Assembly (NCBI GenBank): GCA_033439685.1
Contig: JAUEDM010000001.1
Coordinates: forward strand, 3,844,001 to 3,908,000
Length of the DNA: 64,000 nucleotides
Direction: 5' to 3'
Source: Apodospora peruviana
Taxonomy: Eukaryota; Ascomycota; Sordariomycetes; Sordariales; Lasiosphaeriaceae
Shown here in pieces: positions 56,405 through 64,000 of this stretch (its first letter is position 1; every line of letters begins with the position of its first letter). Position numbers and translations under genes: made by a program. The notes under the pieces were generated by a model. That model was not told the origin of the DNA. It saw only the letters and a list, made by a program, of their open reading frames with translations, and did no database searches.

Positions 56405-57797
56405 TCATACCGTCTGCGTAAACTCGACAGGATTCCCATTATACGCAATCAGATTCGGACTGCCGTCACCAGCATCTTTCACCTTGTCCCTCGTCCCAAC
56501 CGCCAGAATCCGCTGCTTGACATCCGCAGGCGTCAGTTTCCCATACAGCTCCATAAAATATGCAGCCAAGCCCGCAACATGCGGCGACGCCATGCTCGTG
56601 CCGCTCATCTCACCGGAGGCATAATCGTCGCCCTCAAACCAGGCGCTCCTGATCCCGTCACCAGGCGCAAACACCGTTACCCCGGGGCCCCAATTCGAGT
56701 AACTTGACCTCGTGTCGTTGCCATCAATAGCACCTACGGCGATGACATCTCCACATCCGGCGGGCGTCACGCTCCCGTCGTTGACGACACCATCCCAGTT
56801 ACCGGCAGCCGCGACGACCGTGATGCCAGATTTTGCGACCGCGCCACTGATGGCATCATAAATAAACTGCGATTTGCCAGGGCCCCCGATGGACATGTTG
56901 ATCACCGAGAGTCCGGAAGCGTTCCGCGCCGCGGTGTCATCGCATGCCCACTGAATCGCAGCGGCGACGCCGGACCAGGTGCCGTAGCCGTTGCCGTCGA
57001 TGACTTTGAGGGCTACGAGCCGCGACTTGGGCGAGATGCCGTACGTGAGCCCGCCCACGGTGCCGGCTACATGCGTGCCGTGGCCGTGCTGGTCGCCCGT
57101 GACGTTGTTGATGAAATTGGCTCCCCAGGTCACGCGGCCGGAAGCTCCGGTTCCGTCACCAAACTCGTGGTGGGATAACTTGATGCCCGAGTCGACGACG
57201 TAGACTGTGCTGCCGCCGTGCTCGTAGATGTAGTCCGCGCCGCTGCCCGGAAGCCGGTGGGACAGACGTGCTTGGCCCCAAGTTGCGCCGCCAGCGCGGA
57301 CAATGTTATTGTTCGCCAGGGAATTGATACCGCGGACTTGATGTGGCATCAAGGGAATAACGGAGCTGATATGGATGGTTGCATCATTCTCGATACTCTT
57401 GATCTATTTCGAGGACGTGTCACCGTGTCAATTCCATCTGACGCCCATGCTGCGATCCTTTCGGAGGCGAGAGACGTGATAAACTTACAAGACCCGAGTG
57501 GTTCAGGCGTTTGACGTGGGCGGCATCGAATTCGCCGTGATAGCCAGAAAAGTGACCGATGTTGAAGCTCTTGATAACTCCACGATACTTGCCAAACTTT
57601 CCTGCTGCAGCACGGACTTGAGTTTCGTGGCTATAGCGAGCATCGTAGTCAACACCATCACGGTACTGTACAATGTAATGGTTTTTGATAGGACTTGAGG
57701 TGAAACGCGATGGCGTGAGATTCTGATTAGAGGCCGTCGACAAGCCTGCAACACACAGAAGTAGGACTGACGCCTTGCTAAGAAATGAGGACAACAT
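56405..57797 (-). CDS. Secreted subtilisin-like serine protease (S8A, proteinase K type)
   Basis: Exons 57797-57489 and 57403-56405 on the minus strand; 435 residues. An extracellular endopeptidase. Layout: signal peptide (residues 1-23, hydrophobic SVLLLCVAG), inhibitor I9 propeptide (NHYIVQYRDG to IKSIENDATI, about 39-112), then the mature protease. Catalytic triad: D174 (VYVVDSG), H211 (HGHGTHVAG) and S373 (SGTSMASPH); the oxyanion Asn lies in AAAGNWD. The intron 57404-57488 (GTAAGT..TAG) joins NHSGL to IKSIEND, completing the I9 domain. There is no long C-terminal extension. It is close to the secreted alkaline proteases and cuticle-degrading proteases of ascomycetes. Confidence 0.95.
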
Positions 57798-58839
57798 GGT
57801 GCCGAAAGAATATGGATACTGATCGAGACTGGGGAGCTTCTAGGGTCCTTGGGCGAAATCCAGTAACGGCCGTTTACCAAAAGAAAAGAGAGGTCTTCGG
57901 AGTCAGCTCAGAAGGGAGAGGGAGGGAGGAAGAGGAACAGCGCGGCTTTGAGCTCGAATTTTGAACAAAAGGTGCCGCCAGCGCTTGGAGATATTATATG
58001 AAGAACGACAGTCAAGTAACAGCGCCGAACAAAACAGTGCTCTGGCACGGTACGTTGCAATTGACGATGACTCTGGAAAGGAACATCTCCCAACATCGGA
58101 TGATATGATCCATCGGGGCCGGCCACTTCCTTGGGATGAGCCATGGTTGTCTTTCTCTTCAGTGCTCTCGACAGCCGCTGTGCATCGGATCAACCGTCTG
58201 CTCTCGAAGAACGCGCCAACTTGACAAGATCGATGCAGGACTCAAATGTGAACCTGTCTCGGGGGTATTGGCCGTGCAAATCTTGGACCGAAGGACAGAG
58301 TAGAAGCCATCCAAGGCACATAGCGACTGGGCCAAGGAAAGAAGGTTATTCGACCTAAATCGGATTTCATCTTGGGCAGTGAGGAAAGTAAGGGGCATCT
58401 GCGACTTATCATTAATGCCTAGGTGATCAATTTCGGTGGCAAAAGGAGTGAGAACAATGCGATCAAACCACCACTACGCCCCATTGTAGAACGGCAACTT
58501 CCTGGTATACTTTCTGACGTGTAGCAAGTGAAGGGAATAAAAAATGCTGCTGCATTTGTTGGTCATTCCAAGCTCCCCCAAATAAGATAGATACAATGAT
58601 AGTGCGTTGAGTGCTGTCCAAAAGCCAATAATAGCAAGCCCGAAATACTGGAGAAATACTCATGAACTGCATCATTCTGAGCCGATCATCAAGGGGATAC
58701 AATGACGCGTCCCAAATCCGAAGATATCACATAGGCACAGACACCCGGAACTGGGGCCCTAACCCACCGGAATAAATCCCAACCGGCTGGTGACACAGAA
58801 CCATGAGGGAGGCTGACACATTGTGTTCCTGGGGACCAA
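57798..58839. other. Intergenic, no gene seen
   Basis: Promoter of the protease gene and 3' flank of the dynamin gene. Confidence 0.55.
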
Positions 58840-61500
58840 TCAAGCGCGCCCCATTCCCTTCCTCGTAGTTCTCTGGAGCGATGCATAATCTATGGGATCG
58901 AGGTTTGACGAGACAGACGTGCGAGGTTCTGCTGGAAGATACGGATTGTTTCTGGCGTATCCATTAGTGAAGTATTGCTCCGGAGCTGGTTCCTGGCTGG
59001 CTCGCGATGTGGAGCGAGGTGGCCCTGAGGGGTATGACTGATTCTGCCCAAGGCCCCCATCTTCACTCCGGACCTTTTCGGGTCGCGGAGGCGGTGGTGG
59101 CGCCTGTGGTGGGGGTCTTGACGCGGAGAAGGTGTCCTCGTTAACATCGCCGGCACTATTGGGAATCTGAATTCTTGGAGGGGGCGCATGAGGAGGACCC
59201 TGGCCCGTGTCGGTTCGTGGCGTTGGATATTCGGCATCATGGTGGCCATTTGTCAACATCTCTGTAGCTCTGGATGTGACTAGCTGTGCTTGTTCACGGG
59301 ACTGCTGTCTTGCTCGTCGAGGTTGTATATGGTCAGAGTTGGGCGGCGGCTGTCTCGGAGTATCTGGCGATTTATCGGTCGGACCCGAACCCTCCTCATC
59401 CGAAGTCTCGACGACATTATCACGGGAATCCTCAGCATACTGTAAACCTGATGAGTTACAATTCTTCGGCATGTGAACAGAATCGCTTACCATTCTCAGC
59501 TCTTTGCGCATGGCAAGATTGGCGCAGATGTCCTTTGCTTCTTCGATTGCCTTCTTCTGTATCTTAAGGGTTTGCCTTCTGTCTCTCGTTTCGCGATTCT
59601 CGGCCGCAATAGCCTCAACAACCTCGTTGGTCATGCCAAGAATTTCGACAGAATTGAAGATGCTGTACATGCCTTGAAGCAAATGACGTTCCACCACTTG
59701 CGTGATGACGTTCCTGATAAAGCTCTTGGCTGAAAGCTCGTAGTAGATCAGCATTTTCTCCAACACTTCCTCTGCCTCGGAGAACCTGTATTGGTCCTTG
59801 GAAATGCTGCCGTGCCAGTTTCTCAAGCGCTCTTCGTACTCGGGATCATAGGGCTGCACTTCGAGGTTCATATCTTGTGTCAACAAATCCAATTCTTCCT
59901 GGGCCTTGGTCAGTAAAGCCTTCATCTGCGGATCCAGAAAGTGCTGACGAAGAGGTTCCCGCATGCGCCTTGGCCAAGCGTAGTCGATCAGTTCTCCGAG
60001 AAACTCGTTACAAACAACACCGAGATTGTCCTTGTGCTCCTGTGCAAGCTTGGGCCAGTATTCGGAGTAGCTTTGGAAGAGCATGTAGACAGCCCTCGGC
60101 TTCGGATCCATGGGAAATTCGGAGCCGCGAATCTGCCTCAGAAGCAGCTCGACTTCTTGTCGGACGAAATCCTTTTTCGCTTTGTTCACGGGAAAATCCT
60201 CATTTGGCAAGGGCGCATCCAGAGGGGAGAGGGTCAGCTTGCGACCTTGGGCTCGGATCCTCGTTGCGAATCGGTCGTTTTCCTCCGTGGAGCGAGCTCG
60301 TAGATTCTGTGCTGGTGTTCCCTTGGGATCCGCCGTCACGCGGAAGAAATTCTTCCTGGGGGGGTTTTTGTAAAATCCATAAACAGCAGGAATAACTAAT
60401 TCCTTCGAATCCGAGAACAGCTCGACAAGCTCGACCCGCATTTCCTCGGGGGTGTCCTTTCCATTGCCGAGAGACTTTAATTCGGATTCGCAATCGTCCA
60501 GCGACTTCTGAATCTGTTTGCGCAAGGTGTTGACGTGTCTCCCGATATGGCGCTGAAGCTGCAGGCTGAGTTGTTGTTTCAGGGCGCTGGTGCCGCAGAT
60601 GGAATCTGGGAGCGAACTCCATTTACCCTTGGTGAAGAAGTTGGCTTCCACTTGGCGACGCTCTTCGACTGTCGGCCAGGGCTGGCCTTGCTCTCGCGGG
60701 CCAGGATTCAGTAACACATACCAGCCCAGCCGGAAGTCATTCCTCCTGTCCCTATTCTTGACCAGCTCGATGAATTTGTCTTCGAGGCCGATGGATTCGG
60801 TGAGGTCGGGCTTTGTCAAGACACCAATCGTACGCGCGCCGCTGGGGTCGAAATGACGGGCTTTGGTCAGAATAGGTGCTTGAACATAATCCGAATTGCC
60901 GCCAATAACAGCCAGGATGATGGTGCGCGAGCTCTTCATATACCGCTCAGAGAGAGCCTCGATGGTCTTGATGTCTTCGAGCGACTGGTCATTATTGGCG
61001 TTCCGAACCAGACCAGGCAGATCGACAAGCGTCAAGAGCGGCATATCTGGGCCACGCTTCTCCACGACGAGTATGTCTCGAGCGGCAAAGCGTCCGGGAA
61101 TGTTCTTTGGGGCGATGAGGTCAACAGCGGCTCTCATCAAGTTCTCGAAGGAGATGTTCGCGTCGGCCACTCCTCCAAATTGTCTCAGCCTTTCCTGGTC
61201 TTTGAAGCTTCTGTTCTTGTCTGGGATAACGGAGACGGTGATGCTTGCGTCGGGAGACCGTCGTAGCCTGATCTCGGTGGCGAATCGCGTGCAAGCACCA
61301 GCATCTCTCGGAAATGGGGTGCCAGTGAGGGCCTCAAGTACGGAACTTTTGCCAGCAGATTGATCGCCGACGACAACTATTTGCGGCAGCTTGACATTGT
61401 CGAGCTGAGCAAACTGGAGTTTGTCAATCAGATCGAGAAGTGCCCTCTGCTCATTTGCGAGCTCCTGGGCATCCAATGCCGATTGGAGAGGCGAGGCCAT
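58840..61500 (-). CDS. Dynamin-family large GTPase (Mx/dynamin-like, fungal)
   Basis: Minus strand; most likely exons 61500-59491 and 59439-58840 (869 residues), or 886 if the 51-bp stretch 59440-59490 is read through. A GTPase for membrane remodelling. G1 is GDQSAGKSS (residues 45-53), with the dynamin signature LPQIVVVGDQSAGKSSVLEA; G2 is a Thr in ACTRFATEI, G3 VDLPG and G4 TKPD. A middle/stalk region follows, then a GED-like region (AEEVLEKMLIYYELSAKSFI to RETRDRRQTLK). The C-terminus is a Pro/Arg-rich disordered tail, unlike Vps1 or Dnm1, so this is one of the extra fungal dynamins related to Mx proteins. There is no PH domain. The 51-bp candidate intron has GTAAGC, a TGTAACTCA branch-like site and CAG. 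Confidence 0.93.
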   Translation of the reverse strand: MASPLQSALDAQELANEQRALLDLIDKLQFAQLDNVKLPQIVVVGDQSAGKSSVLEALTGTPFPRDAGACTRFATEIRLRRSPDASITVSVIPDKNRSFKDQERLRQFGGVADANISFENLMRAAVDLIAPKNIPGRFAARDILVVEKRGPDMPLLTLVDLPGLVRNANNDQSLEDIKTIEALSERYMKSSRTIILAVIGGNSDYVQAPILTKARHFDPSGARTIGVLTKPDLTESIGLEDKFIELVKNRDRRNDFRLGWYVLLNPGPREQGQPWPTVEERRQVEANFFTKGKWSSLPDSICGTSALKQQLSLQLQRHIGRHVNTLRKQIQKSLDDCESELKSLGNGKDTPEEMRVELVELFSDSKELVIPAVYGFYKNPPRKNFFRVTADPKGTPAQNLRARSTEENDRFATRIRAQGRKLTLSPLDAPLPNEDFPVNKAKKDFVRQEVELLLRQIRGSEFPMDPKPRAVYMLFQSYSEYWPKLAQEHKDNLGVVCNEFLGELIDYAWPRRMREPLRQHFLDPQMKALLTKAQEELDLLTQDMNLEVQPYDPEYEERLRNWHGSISKDQYRFSEAEEVLEKMLIYYELSAKSFIRNVITQVVERHLLQGMYSIFNSVEILGMTNEVVEAIAAENRETRDRRQTLKIQKKAIEEAKDICANLAMRKELRMVSDSVHMPKNCNSSGLQYAEDSRDNVVETSDEEGSGPTDKSPDTPRQPPPNSDHIQPRRARQQSREQAQLVTSRATEMLTNGHHDAEYPTPRTDTGQGPPHAPPPRIQIPNSAGDVNEDTFSASRPPPQAPPPPPRPEKVRSEDGGLGQNQSYPSGPPRSTSRASQEPAPEQYFTNGYARNNPYLPAEPRTSVSSNLDPIDYASLQRTTRKGMGRA

Positions 61501-62605
61501 TTCGAAAGACTTTGGGGTTGTGGATCAGCAAGCGTAGGTAGTCGAGAAGGTAACGAAAACGAAACACGACAGAATGGTGTCAAACAACGCTGAATAACTG
61601 AAGAGTCAAGTTTAAAGACGAATAGGTTCGACGACGGAGGCTGCTTGCGATTAAAGGGTCGACACGTTGTGCGCGAGACACCTCTTTTGCCCTGCCCCTG
61701 CGATATCCCGGCCTCAAGCCGCGTGGCTGATGGGAAAGAAAAGGCATGTGGGTATACAAGGCTCGGCCAACGAATTGCCTTGTCCAAGTTTGCCAGGTGC
61801 TACAAGAGCCTTGTGTGTTGTGGTGGTGTGGTCACTATGGTAGGCTGCCTAGATTGGCGGAGGACGAAGCGGCGGCGATGATGGCGACCGGGATGACGAC
61901 GACGACGGGTGACTGGAGACGACGCGTCTCTTTCCGTGCTGTAAAGTGGCCACCTTGGGATCCCGAGGTCGCAAAACTCGTCCAGACCATCTTCGACTGA
62001 CAGCTTGTCACATTTTTGACAGATACCAAGCTAACCACTTCACCCATGCACCTTTGATGTTCGCCCGGGTGCTGCGTCTGCAGATCGAGAGGGAGCCGCC
62101 GTGGCCCATGAGGCAGTGCTGTGCAGCGATATTTCAAGCATCCTATGGAAAAGAAAGAGGCAAATCGAGTACTGCGCACTCCGTGGTATCAAGTACATCC
62201 CAATGACTAGAATTGTGAGTCCATTGATGGGCTTCTTCCGTTCGTGATGACTGTTCGGTGTTATCGGAGTCGGGATCTGATTGAGACCGGGATTTGGGGC
62301 TGGCCAGCGTCTCAAAGGACAATGGAGAGGAAATTGGGTGGGGCCCGGCCAGGCATTGGTCACGTCACCACGCATGACCAGTCCCCTGTCCATCTTCTGG
62401 AACCCGAGCTTGGCCGTCGCATTCCATTCAGTGCTAACTTGCTGTGAAACACTCGCAGCGGCGGAGAGAGAGCTCCAACGCCACACAACGCATCCTGCTT
62501 CCATTCGCAACCGCAACGCAACCGCCCGGACATGTCAATGACCATCTCCAGCTCCGCACACAGAGCTTCAGCTTCCGCATCCTGGTAGCTTCACAGCAGC
62601 CAGCC
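61501..62605. promoter_or_regulatory. Divergent promoter region, dynamin / CSC1-like gene
   Basis: 1.1 kb between head-to-head starts, with no coding frame of quality. It holds both promoters; no individual site is claimed. Confidence 0.5.
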
Positions 62606-64000
62606 ATGGACATGTTTGAGAAACCACCGCCCAAGGACAAGGGATGCGATGGAGATCAGTATGCTGGCACCGCGACCAAGGCCATCCAGGTGCAGCTGGT
62701 CATCTCGCTGGCGCTGGGCTTGTCGGCCTTTGTGGCATTCTGCGTGAGTCCAGCCAAGCCACTCCTGCCATTCCCGGTTAGACACAGCTACTGACCATAG
62801 ACATCTACGGCGACACAGATACTTCGGCCGCGATGGAAGTCGCTCTACGCTGCTCGAAAGCGACACTTTGATCCCGCGATAGGCCTCCCCGTACTGCCCG
62901 ACAGTTTCTTCGGATGGATCCCCGGCCTCTACAAAATCACCGAACAGCAGGTCCTAGCCTCCGCCGGCCTTGACGCCTTTGTTTTCCTGAACTTCTTCAA
63001 AATGTCGATAAAGCTGTTTGCCGTCATGTTCTTTTTTGCCGCTGTCGTGCTCGCTCCTATCAATCGACATTTTGTCCCTCCAGCCAAGGATTCCGATACT
63101 TCGTCCTTCCTGTTCCGACAGTACGCCACGTACCGCGACTATGGGTACCCTCATGCCTTCAACGAGACGGACCCTCCCGAGGACGATCAACCCGACAAGA
63201 GCTTCAACAAGAACATGGGATACCTTTGGTCCTACCTCGTCTTCACCTACTTGTTCACTGGGCTCACCTTCTATTTCATGGACAAGGAGACTTTCAAAGT
63301 CATACGAGTGCGTCAAGACTATTTGGGGACCCAGTTGACCATCACCGACCGGACATTCCGACTATCTGGCATTCCAAAGGAACTAAGGACCGAGGAAGCC
63401 ATCAAGGATTTGGTCCAGAAATTGGAAATCGGCAAGGTCGAGAGCGTCACGCTCTGCCGGAACTGGAGGGAGCTCGACGACCTGATAGAGCAGAGGCAAA
63501 AGGTTCTGCTGAAACTCGAAGAAGCCTGGGGCACATATCTGAACACACCACAGCGGAAATCCGCCGATGACCAAACAAATAGCAGCAATGGCGCCAGTGA
63601 GTCCGGAGTGTCTCCGGAAGCAGCGGATGAAGAGGCTGGCGAAAACGGGCGCCTGCTGTCAGGCGAAGTGCCCGATCACCTAGCCGAAAGAGAACGTCCT
63701 CAAGCTAGGATATGGTACGGCTTCCTTGGTGCGCAAAGTCGCAAAACCGACGCCATCGACTACTACTCGGAAAAGCTGCGCCGTCTCGACGAAAAGATAC
63801 ACGCGGCAAGGAAAAAGACATACATACCCACCGAACTAGCTTTTGTGACGATGGACTCCATTGCAGCCTGCCAGATGGCGATCCAAGCTTTGATAGACCC
63901 GCACCCTGGACAGCTCTTGACGCAGCCCGCACCGTCGCCATCGGACGTGGTGTGGAGGAACACTTATGCACCGCGCCTCGACCGTCGCGTCCGCTCGATC
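62606..64000 (+). CDS. CSC1/OSCA-family cation channel (DUF221), 5' part
   Basis: Exons 62606-62743 and 62819 to the window edge; the first 440 residues of a protein that is usually 850-1000 long. The family comprises osmotically or mechanically gated cation channels of the plasma membrane. Visible: N-terminal helix (IQVQLVISLALGLSAFVAFC), the LRPRWKSLYAARKRH motif right after it, GWIPGLYKITEQQVLASAGLDAFVFLNFFKM, two more helices, then the cytosolic RRM-like domain (FRLSGIPKELRTEEAI) and the WYGFLGAQSRKTDAIDYY segment. The intron acceptor at 62818 (ACACAG) was preferred over the in-frame CATAG at 62800, because it gives the family-typical FCILRPRWK and the earlier site is too close to the branch CTGAC. 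The 3' end is missing. Confidence 0.94.

Noticed and set aside
62801..62818. Earlier in-frame acceptor (CATAG) in the CSC1-like gene
   Set aside because: Only a few bases after the branch CTGAC and would insert six residues into the conserved FCILRPRWK junction.

Overview
The window is nuclear DNA of a filamentous ascomycete, most likely a Sordariomycete. Coding regions are GC-rich and lie far apart. Introns are about 50-90 bp with GT..AG ends and CTRAC-like branch sites. Recognisable genes include a UBX/UAS protein, a GCK-III kinase, IDH1, tyrosinase, BUD23, SVP26, a cAMP-receptor-like GPCR, a subtilisin and a CSC1 channel. Intergenic DNA carries long G/C homopolymers and dispersed ACCTAGGT-type tetranucleotide runs. 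The exact species cannot be told from the sequence alone.

Left part (1-26.4 kb), mostly housekeeping. It starts with the 3' end of a large gene (perhaps proteasome scaffold ECM29), then a UBX5/UBXN7-type p97 adaptor (2.5-4.3 kb), a Ste20/GCK-III kinase with polyQ (6.5-8.8 kb), tRNA-Ser(AGA) (9.8-9.9 kb), a secreted glycoprotein (10.6-11.3 kb), two uncharacterised intracellular proteins (12.6-15.6 kb; the first is an internal duplication), mitochondrial IDH1 (16.3-17.6 kb), a secreted tyrosinase (20.7-22.8 kb), the divergent pair BUD23/SVP26 (23.2-25.5 kb) and a small hypothetical protein (25.8-26.4 kb).

Middle part (28-32 kb), a zone of decaying accessory genes. It holds a dipeptide-epimerase gene with an in-frame TGA and a substituted metal ligand, a frameshifted membrane-protein remnant, a UstYa-like protein without its usual N-terminal membrane anchor, and a Cys-rich secreted protein whose start is put out of frame by one extra base.

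Right part (34.9-64 kb). A class V GPCR (35-36.9 kb), a flavin monooxygenase fused to a DUF6314-like domain (40.5-42.8 kb) and an anion:cation-symporter-type MFS permease (46.9-48.7 kb) sit in gene-poor DNA. A 44-residue Cys-rich microprotein gene with a convincing promoter lies at 52.6 kb. Then come a D-2-hydroxyacid (D-lactate) dehydrogenase (54.4-55.5 kb), a secreted proteinase K-type subtilisin (56.4-57.8 kb), a dynamin-like GTPase (58.8-61.5 kb) and the 5' part of a CSC1/OSCA channel gene running off the right edge.

Gene models, including introns, were built by eye from splice signals, reading frame and protein-family continuity. No database search was run.
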